From NCBI RefSeq assembly GCF_900143215.1, contig NZ_FRDM01000023.1, positions 1 to 53,827 on the forward strand: 53,827 nucleotides of DNA, given 5' to 3'. Numbering within the stretch: position 1 is the stretch's first letter; every line of letters begins with the position of its first letter. The position numbers were made by a program, and so were the translations under genes. Below are positions 18,905-25,832 of the stretch, in pieces. This DNA comes from Geodermatophilus obscurus. Its GTDB lineage: Bacteria; Actinomycetota; Actinomycetes; Mycobacteriales; Geodermatophilaceae. The notes beneath the pieces are model-generated. The model was not told the origin of the DNA, searched no databases, and saw only the letters and a list, made by a program, of their open reading frames with translations.

Positions 18905-19690
18905 TCAGCGCTGGGCGAGCTGGGTGGTGTAGAGGCAGATCGCCGCGGCGGCGGCCAGGTTCAGGCTCTCGGCCCGCCCCCGCATCGGGATGCGCACCCG
19001 GGCGTCGGCCAGCGCCGCGAGGTCGGCGGGCACACCGCGGGCCTCGTTGCCGAACAGCCACAGCACCGGGCCGCTGAGCCGGTCGGCCGCCTCGGGGAGC
19101 GTCACCTCGCCCCCGCCATGGGCGACCAGCACGGTGACGCCGGCCGCCTGCAGACGTGGCAGCAGCCCGGGCAGCGGCGCCCCACGGACCACGTCGACGT
19201 GGAAGAGGCTGCCGGCGCTGGAGCGCACCGCCTTGCCGCCGTACGGGTCGGCCGAGCCCGCCCCGAACACCACGGCACCGGCGCCGCAGGCGTCCGCGGT
19301 GCGCAGCACGGTGCCGGCGTTGCCCGGGTCGGCCAGCTCGGCCAGCGCCACGGTGAGGGTCGGCGGCCGGGCCACCAGCACGTCGGCCGGCACGTCACAC
19401 AGCGCGCAGACGGCGACCAGGCCCTGCGGGGTGACCGTCTCCGACAGCGACGCGGCCGCTTTGTCGGTCACCGCCCGGACCGGCACCGGCGAGCTGGCGA
19501 GCAGGTCCCGGTGCGCCGCGGCGGCGGACTCGGTGGCGAAGACCTCGCGGACCCCAGCCGGATCGGCCAGTGCCTCGGCGACGGCCTGCCGCCCCTCGGC
19601 GAGGAACAGCCCCGCGGCATCGCGACCGGCCCGCCGGGTCAGCTTGCGCGCGGCCACCACCCGCGCCGAGCGCTCGGTCAGCGGCTCCAC
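18905..19690 (-). CDS. TrmH/SpoU-family RNA 2'-O-methyltransferase
   Basis: SAM-dependent ribose methylation of tRNA or rRNA. The 261-aa protein has an N-terminal substrate-binding region (RRAGRDAAGLFLAEGRQAVAEAL) and a C-terminal SPOUT knot with LAELADPGNAGTVLRTADACGA, LWLFGNEARGVP and IPMRGRAESLNLAAAAAICLY. The GTG start is supported by GGAGGAGGG upstream. It is downstream of the infC-rpmI-rplT operon on the same strand, a common neighbourhood for this family near pheS/pheT, and separated from rplT by a palindrome and a hairpin. Confidence 0.93.
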   Translation of the reverse strand: MEPLTERSARVVAARKLTRRAGRDAAGLFLAEGRQAVAEALADPAGVREVFATESAAAAHRDLLASSPVPVRAVTDKAAASLSETVTPQGLVAVCALCDVPADVLVARPPTLTVALAELADPGNAGTVLRTADACGAGAVVFGAGSADPYGGKAVRSSAGSLFHVDVVRGAPLPGLLPRLQAAGVTVLVAHGGGEVTLPEAADRLSGPVLWLFGNEARGVPADLAALADARVRIPMRGRAESLNLAAAAAICLYTTQLAQR

Positions 19691-19704
19691 GGTCGTCCCT
19701 CCTC

Positions 19705-19768
19705 CCGCGAGATCTGCACAGTGGTCGTCATCAGGGGTCCGAAGACCGCGAGTGTGCAGATCTCGCGG
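19705..19768. repeat. Long palindrome, AGATCTGCACA family, copy 1
   Basis: Arms CCGCGAGATCTGCACA (19705-19720) and TGTGCAGATCTCGCGG (19753-19768) are exact complements around a 32-nt centre. The core AGATCTGCACA reappears in an even longer palindrome at 25759-25812. The left arm touches the trmH ribosome-binding site, so folding could affect its translation. Confidence 0.95.
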
Positions 19769-19781
19769 TCCGCGCACACGA

Positions 19782-19830
19782 CGACGCCGCCGGCGCCGGC
19801 CCCCGTGAGGGCCGGACGCCGGCGGCGTCG
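19782..19830 (-). terminator. Rho-independent-type hairpin after rplT
   Basis: CGACGCCGCCGGCG-CCGGC pairs with GCCGGACGCCGGCGGCGTCG across a 10-nt loop, giving a ~19-bp stem with one bulge, 20 nt past the rplT stop. No U-run follows, as is usual in such GC-rich genomes. It probably ends the infC-rpmI-rplT transcript. Confidence 0.75.
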
Positions 19831-19849
19831 CGGGTGCTGCTGACCGGGC

Positions 19850-20233
19850 TCAGGCGGCCTGACCGCCGGCCGGCGCGGCGGCGACGGCGGCCCGGGAGGT
19901 CTCCACCAGCGCGGCGAAGGCGGCCGGCTCGTTGACGGCCAGCTCGGCCAGCACGCGGCGGTCGAGCTCGATGCCGGCGAGCTTGAGACCCTGCATGAAC
20001 CGGTTGTAGGTCATGTCGTTCTGGCGGGCCGCGGCGTTGATGCGGGTGATCCACAGCTTGCGGAAGTCACCCTTGCGCACCTTGCGGTCGCGGTACTGGT
20101 AGGTGGCCGAGTGGAGGATCTGCTCCTTGGCCTTGCGGTACAGCCGGGACCGCTGGCCCCGGTAGCCGCTGGCCGCCTCGAGGGTCGTCCGGCGCTTCTT
20201 CTGGGCGTTGACCGCCCGCTTCACGCGTGCCAC
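19850..20233 (-). CDS. rplT: 50S ribosomal protein L20
   Basis: A 127-aa basic protein starting [19 protein letters not shown], with [17 protein letters not shown] and [21 protein letters not shown], the diagnostic L20 blocks. Binds 23S rRNA early in 50S assembly and in many bacteria represses its own operon. The C-terminal ~10 residues (Ala/Gly-rich) exceed the core. GTG start 29 nt after the rpmI stop; third gene of infC-rpmI-rplT. Confidence 0.98.
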   Translation of the reverse strand: MARVKRAVNAQKKRRTTLEAASGYRGQRSRLYRKAKEQILHSATYQYRDRKVRKGDFRKLWITRINAAARQNDMTYNRFMQGLKLAGIELDRRVLAELAVNEPAAFAALVETSRAAVAAAPAGGQAA

Positions 20234-20262
20234 GGAAGGGCTCCTTCTCGTCTAGGGGGCGC

Positions 20263-20457
20263 TCAGAGCCCGAGCAGCTTCCTGAGGCTCTTGGTGTCGG
20301 CCGGGGAGATGACCTGGTCCTGGTCGAGCCGGCGCTTGCGACGCGAGGACTTGTGCTCGAACTTGTGCTGGTTGTTGGCCTGCTCGCGCATGAGCTTCCC
20401 GCTGCCCGTCACGCGCACTCGCTTCGCGGTGCCCTTGTGCGTCTTCTGCTTCGGCAT
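20263..20457 (-). CDS. rpmI: 50S ribosomal protein L35
   Basis: The 64-aa product starts MPKQKTHKGTAKRVRVTGSGKL and contains KFEHKSSRRKRRL, both typical of L35. The ATG at 20457 is chosen because the 13 extra upstream codons are not part of the family. It sits 175 nt after infC, a space holding a hairpin repeat and a second hairpin. Confidence 0.98.
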   Translation of the reverse strand: MPKQKTHKGTAKRVRVTGSGKLMREQANNQHKFEHKSSRRKRRLDQDQVISPADTKSLRKLLGL

Positions 20458-20499
20458 GTCCTCGGTCCTCGTTCGTGTGTGGCGGCGCCGTGGCACGTC

Positions 20500-20533
20500 G
20501 ACGTCGCGGCAGCCCGGGAGCTACCGCGACGTC
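20500..20533 (-). promoter_or_regulatory. Hairpin in the infC-rpmI spacer (possible regulatory stem)
   Basis: GACGTCGCGG (20500-20509) pairs perfectly with CCGCGACGTC (20524-20533) over a 14-nt loop, 43 nt upstream of the rpmI ATG on the mRNA. L20 commonly represses rpmI-rplT by binding RNA structure in this region, so a regulatory role is possible. This is a proposal from position and fold only. Confidence 0.4.
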
Positions 20534-20572
20534 CACCGGTTCCGGCGCCGGTGCGTCTGGTGGTGCGGTCCT

Positions 20573-20632
20573 CGGCCCTCCTGCAGGGCCCCGCCGCGAG
20601 CTGGCGAGTGGTGGGGGCAGGAGGGTCCTTCC
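20573..20632. repeat. Stop-codon-linked hairpin repeat, copy downstream of infC
   Basis: Read on the minus strand after the infC stop: GGAAGGACCC, C-rich arm, the centre CAGCTCGCGGCGGGG and GGGCCG. It matches the copies after pheT, the PH-domain gene and the helicase gene in sequence, orientation and distance from the stop codon. Confidence 0.85.
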
Positions 20633-21214
20633 TCAGGCCTGCGGGCCCTGCCCCTCGGCGGCCCTCTCGGCCTTCGCGGAGCGGCGGGCCGCGTCGGTCG
20701 CGGCCTGGTTCCGGTGCGGAGCGATCACCATGACCATGTTGCGGCCGTCCTGCTTGGGGTTCGACTCCACGACGCCGAGCTCGGAGACGTCCTGGGCCAG
20801 CCGCTGCAGCAGCCGGTAGCCCATCTCCGGACGGGACTGCTCGCGGCCACGGAACATCACGGTGATCTTGACCTTGTCGCCGCCCCGCAGGAAGCGCTCG
20901 ACGTGGCCCTTCTTCGTCTCGTAGTCGTGCGGGTCGATCTTCAGGCGCAGCCGCATCTCCTTGATCACGGTGAGTGCCTGGTTCCGCCGGGCCTCGCGGG
21001 CCTTCTGGGCGGACTCGTACTTGAACTTCCCGTAGTCCATGAGCTTGGCGACCGGTGGCTTGGCCATGGGCGCGACCTCGACGAGGTCGAGCTCGGAGTC
21101 CTGGGCCAGGCGCAGCGCCTCGCCGATCGACACGACGCCGACCTGTTCGCCTTCGGGGCCGACCAGGCGGACCTCGGGGACGCGGATACGGTCGTTGATG
21201 CGGGGCTCGGTGAT
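20633..21214 (-). CDS. infC: Translation initiation factor IF-3 (AUC start)
   Basis: Binds the 30S subunit and enforces correct start-codon choice. The 193-aa product has the N-domain ([24 protein letters not shown]), the basic linker ([14 protein letters not shown]) and the C-domain ([28 protein letters not shown]). The best start is ATC at 21214: the mRNA reads AGAGGAGAGGCC-ATC-ACC, a strong Shine-Dalgarno at ideal spacing. A GTG 14 codons upstream lacks such a site. Non-AUG starts of this class are how IF-3 autoregulates in other bacteria. About 275 nt of structured leader precede it. Confidence 0.93.
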   Translation of the reverse strand: MTEPRINDRIRVPEVRLVGPEGEQVGVVSIGEALRLAQDSELDLVEVAPMAKPPVAKLMDYGKFKYESAQKAREARRNQALTVIKEMRLRLKIDPHDYETKKGHVERFLRGGDKVKITVMFRGREQSRPEMGYRLLQRLAQDVSELGVVESNPKQDGRNMVMVIAPHRNQAATDAARRSAKAERAAEGQGPQA

Positions 21215-21275
21215 GGCCTCTCCTCTGCTGCTGCGTGGGAGGGCCCGCTCGGTCACCGGACGCCGACATGAGACA

Positions 21276-21303
21276 GGCCCCACGAGCAGCTGCTCGTGGG
21301 GCC
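21276..21303 (-). promoter_or_regulatory. 28-bp perfect palindrome in the infC leader (possible attenuator)
   Basis: GGCCCCACGAGCAG is followed directly by its complement CTGCTCGTGGGGCC, so RNA would form a 12-14 bp hairpin. It lies ~60 nt before the infC AUC start and is followed on the mRNA by TGTCTC. The rest of the leader (21304-21485) holds two more stems, one with GTGCACG arms and one with AGCGGCCC arms. Attenuation or translational control is plausible but untested. Confidence 0.6.
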
Positions 21304-21489
21304 CACTCGCCGGGGTGCACGGGCCCGGGGGCTCGTGCACGCCGCGGGCCCGGCCGGTGGCCGGGCTCCGCGATCCGGGACCTGGACGCCTCGACGGCGC
21401 CAGGTGGGAGCGGGCTCCTCTTTGGTCGAGCGGCCCGGGGCGGGGCCGCTCAGTGGTTCGCGCGCCTCGTGTAGCGGGGAGGCACGCCG

Positions 21490-21519
21490 ATGCTACAGCG
21501 TCCCGGCGGCCGGAGTCAT
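21490..21519 (-). promoter_or_regulatory. Putative infC operon promoter
   Basis: On the minus strand ATGACT (21514-21519) is 18 bp from TAGCAT (21490-21495). Each matches the sigma-70 consensus at 4 of 6 positions. It would give a ~270-nt structured leader before infC. Moderate support only. Confidence 0.4.
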
Positions 21520-21552
21520 TCCCGGTCCCGGCCCCGGGGTGAGGACCTGGAA

Positions 21553-21657
21553 CGGCCCTCCTGCAGGTCCCGCCGCGAGGCCGGTGATGTGCTGGAACGG
21601 CCACCCTCCAGGGGCCCACGCCGAGCCTGCGAGGCGTGGGGAGGAGGGGGTCCTTCC
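21553..21657. repeat. Stop-codon-linked hairpin repeat, full copy plus a partial copy
   Basis: Directly after the stop of the PH-domain gene (minus strand) comes GGAAGGACCCC, the centre GCCTCGCAGGCTCGGCGTGGG and the closing arm (21598-21657). A partial second copy, consisting of the centre and closing arm (21553-21584, CGGCCCTCCTGCAGG...CCGCCGCGAGG on plus), follows it. It belongs to the same family as the elements after pheT, infC and the helicase gene. Confidence 0.85.
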
Positions 21658-22143
21658 TCAGTCGTCGTAGAGCAGCGGCGGGGGCGGCGGCTGCTGCGCG
21701 CGGTCGGCGGCCAGCAGCGCCCGCAGGCCCTCGACGGCCTCGACGGCCCGGTCGCCGTCGGCGCCCTGGATGGCCAGGACGGCGAACTCGTCGTCGTTGG
21801 CCAGCAGCAGCGTCGCCCAGCGGAAGCGACGGTCGAAGCGGATCGCCTGCACCGCCGTCCAGGGCAGCTCGCGCTCGCCGGCCAGGTTGCGCACCCGGAC
21901 ACCACGGGCGTCGGCCTCCACCCGCGGCCTTCCCAGGGCCAGCAGCCCGGCGGCCAGCACCAGCCCCAGCCCGACCACGGCCACCTGGTCGGCGACGTCG
22001 AACCGCGCCACGCCGGTCGCGTTCTCCTGCAGGGTCACGCCGACGTAGGTCAGGACGGCGGCCACGACGACGGCGGCCGCTGCGCAGAGCAGCCGCCACC
22101 GGCGGGGGACGGCGGAGACGGCGGGCGGACCAGCGGACGGCAC
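21658..22143 (-). CDS. PH-domain (bPH6-like) membrane protein
   Basis: The 161-aa product has two transmembrane helices ([21 protein letters not shown] and [17 protein letters not shown]) followed by a bacterial PH-like domain ([24 protein letters not shown] to EAVEGLRAL). Such proteins are common in actinobacteria and their function is unknown. The C terminus is proline-rich ([10 protein letters not shown]). GTG start with GGGAG ~9 nt upstream. Divergent from the GAF-ANTAR gene and followed by a hairpin repeat. Confidence 0.82.
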   Translation of the reverse strand: MPSAGPPAVSAVPRRWRLLCAAAAVVVAAVLTYVGVTLQENATGVARFDVADQVAVVGLGLVLAAGLLALGRPRVEADARGVRVRNLAGERELPWTAVQAIRFDRRFRWATLLLANDDEFAVLAIQGADGDRAVEAVEGLRALLAADRAQQPPPPPLLYDD

Positions 22144-22286
22144 GGCCCCATGCTCCCAGGCCGGCGCCGACGCCGGACGACCCCGCGGCCGCGGACCGGC
22201 CGGTCGGGTCCCCTCCGCGGGACTACGCTGGCTTCGCGCTGCAGGCCCGTCCAGATCCGGCGGAGCGTGCGGCCGAACGCCGAGAG

Positions 22287-23054
22287 GTGCTCGTGCACCA
22301 CGACCCCCCGGGGCCCGACCGCCCCTTCCCCGACCCCGCTCGGGACCTTCCCCTCGCCGACGAGCTGTCCGCGGTCTCCGCCCGCGTGGCCGGGCTGCTG
22401 CTGTCGGAGGAGACGGTGGCGACCGCACTCGGCCTGGTGAGCTCGATGGCGCTGGACACCGTCCCCGGCGCGGTCGGTGCGGGGGTCTCCATCGTCGACG
22501 AGCGCGGCCGCCGCAGCTCGGGATCCACCGACGCCCGGGTCGAGCGCGCCGACGCCCTCCAGTACGAGTTCGACCAGGGGCCCTGCCTGGCCGCGTCCGC
22601 GGGCCGCCAGCTGGTCCGTGTCGACGACCTGACGACCGACCGCCGCTGGCCCCGGTGGGCGGCGGCCGTGGCCCCGCTCGGGCTGCGGGCCGCCATGAGC
22701 GCGCCGATGGTCGCCGGGGACACCTCACTGGGTGCGCTCAAGGTCTACGCGGGGCAGCCGGGGACCTTCGACGCCCACAGCGAGCGTCTGCTGACGCTGG
22801 CCTCGGCGCAGGCGGCGATCCTGGTGGCCAACGTCCAGACCCGCGAGCGCGCCCGGCAGCTCAGCGAGGGGCTGCGGCGGGCGGTCCGGAGCCGGGACCT
22901 GGTGAGCACCGCCAAGGGCGTCGTCATGGCCCGGCACGGGGTGCCCGAGGACGTGGCCTTCGGCATCCTGGTGTCCCGCTCCTCCGAGGACGGCGTGCCG
23001 CTGGCCGACGTCGCCCGGGCGGTGGTCGACTCCGCCGTCCGCCGACGACGGTGA
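22287..23054 (+). CDS. GAF-ANTAR regulator
   Basis: A 255-aa cytoplasmic sensor. Residues ~40-185 form a GAF domain (VGAGVSIVDERGRR, LQYEFDQGPCLAA, MSAPMVAGDTSLGALKVYAG), and residues ~195-250 form an ANTAR RNA-binding antitermination domain (RDLVSTAKGVVMARHGVPEDVAFGILVS). Such proteins bind paired hexaloop hairpins in leader RNAs. Two GTG codons (22287, 22293) are possible starts; the first is used. The stop overlaps the next gene's GTG by 4 bp, so the sensor and the phosphatase are probably coupled. Ligand unknown. Confidence 0.9.
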   Translation: MLVHHDPPGPDRPFPDPARDLPLADELSAVSARVAGLLLSEETVATALGLVSSMALDTVPGAVGAGVSIVDERGRRSSGSTDARVERADALQYEFDQGPCLAASAGRQLVRVDDLTTDRRWPRWAAAVAPLGLRAAMSAPMVAGDTSLGALKVYAGQPGTFDAHSERLLTLASAQAAILVANVQTRERARQLSEGLRRAVRSRDLVSTAKGVVMARHGVPEDVAFGILVSRSSEDGVPLADVARAVVDSAVRRRR

Positions 23055-24529
23055 GCCTCCGCCCCGGGCCGCCCGGGCCCGAGGACTTCCTCGACGAGGA
23101 ACAGCGCCGGGCGCTGCGGTCGGCCCTCGAGATCGCCGACCTGACCATGGACGAGCTCTGGACGCGGTTCTTCGCGCTCGGCGGCTCCTCGGACCTCCTC
23201 GAGGTCGAGGGCCACGTGCAGGGGCTCATGTCGCTGCCACCCGCCGAGGTCAACGTGCTCGCGCACGCACTGAACGAGCGGCTCGACGAGCTGTTCACCC
23301 AGCACCGGGTCCCCTACCGCCCGCCGCTGCGCGCAAGCCGCGCCAGCGGGCCGTTCGCCGCGCTGCTGCACCTGGTGGACGCGGCCCACGCCGCTCCTCC
23401 GGACCGGCTACCCGAACTCGTCGCGGAGGCCGGCACCGCCCTGGGCGTGAAGGCGTCCGTCCACGTCGCCGACCACGAGCAGTGCCGGCTGTGGCCGCTC
23501 CTGCCGGGGGGTGCCGCGCCCCCCGGCTCGGTGCCCATCGACGGTTCCCTGCCCGGCCGGGTCTTCCAGACGGTGCGGCCACTGCCCTCTGACGCCGAGG
23601 GCCTGCTCCGGCTGTGGCTGCCTCTCGTGGACGGCCACCACCGGGTGGGCGTCCTCGAGGTACGGGTCGGGACACCGGCCGAGCTCTACGACCCGGGCCT
23701 GCGGGAGGAGTGCCGGTGGCTGGCGGAGCTCGTCGGCTCCCTGATCACGTCGATGGGCCAGTACGGCGACGCGCTCGAGCGGCCCCGCAGGACCCGGCCC
23801 CGCGGGCCCTCGGCCGAGCTGCTGTGGCAGCTGCTGCCCCCGCTGACGGCCGGCAGCGGCTCCTTCGTGCTGGCCGGGGTCCTGGAACCGGCCTACGAGG
23901 CGGGCGGGGACGCCTTCGACTACTCGCTGTCGGAGACCACCGTCTCCCTGGCCGCGTTCGACGCCATGGGTCATGGCCTGCCCGCCGCCGTGCTCGTCGC
24001 GGCCGCCGTGTCGGCCTACCGCACTGCCCGCCGGGACGGCCGGGACATCCACGACCAGGCGCGGGCGATCGACGAGGTCGTGGCGGAGACCTTTCCCGGC
24101 AGCGCGTTCGTCACCGGGGTGCTCGCCGAGCTCGACGTCCCCAGTGGCCGGCTCCGCTACGTCAACGCCGGGCACCCCGCGCCGCACCTGCTACGCGGTG
24201 GGAAGGTCGTCAAGTCGCTCGCCGGTGGACGGCGCATGCCCTTCGGGCTGGGCACCGGCGTCCTCACCGTGGCCGAGGAGGCGCTGCAGCCCGGCGACTG
24301 GCTGGCAGTGCACACCGACGGCGTCACCGAGGCCCGGGACGCGGCCGGCGCCTGGTTCGGCGAGGAGCGGCTGGTGGACCTGCTCACCCGCGAGGTCGCC
24401 GGTGGCCAGTCCCCGCCGGAGACGGCCCGCCGGCTCATGCACGCCGTCCTGGCCCACCAGGAGGGGCTGCTGCAGGACGACGCCAGCGTGCTGCTCGCGC
24501 GGTGGGCACCGGAGCCGCAGGGACCGTGA
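23051..24529 (+). CDS. GAF-PP2C (RsbU/SpoIIE-type) serine phosphatase
   Basis: The 492-aa protein begins with a helical segment (~1-90), then a GAF-like domain (~95-240; ALGVKASVHVADHEQCRLW, LWLPLVDGHHRVGVLEVRV) and a PP2C phosphatase (~255-490). Metal-binding motifs are present: AGGDAFDY, FDAMGHGLPAAV, HTDGVTEARD and LQDDASVLL. In actinobacteria such enzymes dephosphorylate anti-sigma-factor antagonists in general-stress cascades. GTGA overlap with the upstream GAF-ANTAR gene. No anti-sigma or antagonist gene is adjacent, so its target is unknown. Confidence 0.9.
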   Translation: MSLRPGPPGPEDFLDEEQRRALRSALEIADLTMDELWTRFFALGGSSDLLEVEGHVQGLMSLPPAEVNVLAHALNERLDELFTQHRVPYRPPLRASRASGPFAALLHLVDAAHAAPPDRLPELVAEAGTALGVKASVHVADHEQCRLWPLLPGGAAPPGSVPIDGSLPGRVFQTVRPLPSDAEGLLRLWLPLVDGHHRVGVLEVRVGTPAELYDPGLREECRWLAELVGSLITSMGQYGDALERPRRTRPRGPSAELLWQLLPPLTAGSGSFVLAGVLEPAYEAGGDAFDYSLSETTVSLAAFDAMGHGLPAAVLVAAAVSAYRTARRDGRDIHDQARAIDEVVAETFPGSAFVTGVLAELDVPSGRLRYVNAGHPAPHLLRGGKVVKSLAGGRRMPFGLGTGVLTVAEEALQPGDWLAVHTDGVTEARDAAGAWFGEERLVDLLTREVAGGQSPPETARRLMHAVLAHQEGLLQDDASVLLARWAPEPQGP

Positions 24530-24623
24530 GGCGCCCGACCCCGGCAGGACACGCTCCCGCAACGTGGCCGACGCACCATGGTCCTGCGCCGAGCTCGTCG
24601 TGCGCCGTCGTCGAGGGGGAACC

Positions 24624-25754
24624 GTGACCGATGTCCTGCCCGAGGCCCCGCCGGGGACCGAGGCACCGCTGCCCCTGGCCGGGTACACCGTCGCCGTGAC
24701 CGCGGCCCGGCGCCGCGAGGAGCTGGGTGCGCTGCTGGCCCGCCGCGGCGCGCGGGTGGTCTACGCGCCGGCCATCCGCATCGTGCCGCTGGCCGACGAC
24801 ACCGAGCTGGTCGCCGCGACACGGGAGGTCCTGAGGCAGCCGGTCGACCTCGTCGTCGCCACCACCGGCGTCGGCTTCCGCGGGTGGCTGGAGGCCGCCG
24901 AGGCCTGGGACCTGCCCCTGGTCGAGCACCTGCGCGGCGCCCGGGTGCTGGCCCGTGGCCCCAAGGCACGTGGCGCCATCCGCGGCGGCGGGCTGGTCGA
25001 CGCCTGGTCGCCGGCGTCGGAGTCGTCGGCCGAGGTGCTCGAGCACCTGCTGTCGGGGGCGGAGGGCCCGCTGCAGGGACGCCGCATCGCCGTCCAGCTG
25101 CACGGCGACCCCTTGCCGGACTTCGTCTCGGCCCTGCGGGCGACCGGCGCCGAGGTGCTCACCGTGCCGGTCTACCGCTGGGTGCTGCCCGAGGACGTCG
25201 AGCCGGTGCGCCGCCTGGTCCGCTCCGTGGTGGCCGGCACGGTCGACGCGGTGACCTTCACCAGCGCCCCGGCCGCGGGGAGCCTGCTCACGGTCGCCGA
25301 CGAGCTGGGCCTGCGGGCCGAGCTGGTCGCCGCGCTCGGCTCCGGCGTCCTCCCGGTGACCGTGGGCCCGGTGACCGCCGCGCCCCTCGACGCCGCGGGC
25401 GTCCCGACGGTGCAGCCCGAGCGGGCCCGCCTCGGTGCCCTGGCCCGCGAGGTGGTCGCCCGGCTGCCCGAGCGCGCCCCGGTGCTGCGCGTGGGCGGAC
25501 GGGACCTGCAGGTGCGCGGGCACGCCGTCCTGCTCGACGGGCGGGTGGTGGAGCTGGCGCCGGGCCCGATGGCGGTGCTGCGGGCGCTGGCCGCGCGGCC
25601 GGGCACCGTCGTCCCCAAGACCGACCTCGTGGCCGGGCTGCCGGGCGGCGGGGACGCGCACGCCGTCGAGATGGCCGTGACCCGGCTGCGCTCCGCGCTC
25701 GGCCCCGGGGTGGTCGAGACGGTGGTGAAGCGGGGCTACCGGCTCGAGGCCTGA
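24624..25754 (+). CDS. nnaR: HemD-like regulator with winged helix (NnaR-type)
   Basis: The 376-aa protein joins a uroporphyrinogen-III-synthase-like domain (~20-275; GYTVAVTAARRREELGALL, TTGVGFRGW, AVTFTSAPAAGSLL) to a C-terminal OmpR-like winged helix (~285-376; VELAPGPMAVLRALAARPGTVVPKTDL, VEMAVTRLRSAL, VVKRGYRLEA). This architecture is that of NnaR, which acts with GlnR on nitrate/nitrite genes in Streptomyces. The location next to narK and near nasC-nirBD supports the same role. It could also retain HemD activity for sirohaem supply. GTG start with GAGGGGGAA. Symbol assigned by architecture and context. Confidence 0.85.
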   Translation: MTDVLPEAPPGTEAPLPLAGYTVAVTAARRREELGALLARRGARVVYAPAIRIVPLADDTELVAATREVLRQPVDLVVATTGVGFRGWLEAAEAWDLPLVEHLRGARVLARGPKARGAIRGGGLVDAWSPASESSAEVLEHLLSGAEGPLQGRRIAVQLHGDPLPDFVSALRATGAEVLTVPVYRWVLPEDVEPVRRLVRSVVAGTVDAVTFTSAPAAGSLLTVADELGLRAELVAALGSGVLPVTVGPVTAAPLDAAGVPTVQPERARLGALAREVVARLPERAPVLRVGGRDLQVRGHAVLLDGRVVELAPGPMAVLRALAARPGTVVPKTDLVAGLPGGGDAHAVEMAVTRLRSALGPGVVETVVKRGYRLEA

Positions 25755-25758
25755 GGCG

Positions 25759-25812
25759 AGATCTGCACAGTGGCGGCCATCGCGAGCCCGATGGCCGCCA
25801 CTGTGCAGATCT
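25759..25812. repeat. Long palindrome, AGATCTGCACA family, copy 2 (24-bp perfect arms)
   Basis: The left arm (25759-25782, beginning AGATCTGCACAGTGGCGG) and right arm (25789-25812) are exact 24-bp complements around a 6-nt loop. It fills the space between the convergent nnaR and narK stop codons, so it can serve as a bidirectional terminator. It shares AGATCTGCACAGTGG with the palindrome at 19705-19768. Confidence 0.95.
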
Positions 25813-25832
25813 GGCGCGGAGCGGCGAGGCCC

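Noticed and set aside
21215..21480. T-box riboswitch in the infC leader.
   Set aside because: No convincing TGGNACCGCG antiterminator motif or specifier-loop arrangement was found; infC is also not a usual T-box target.
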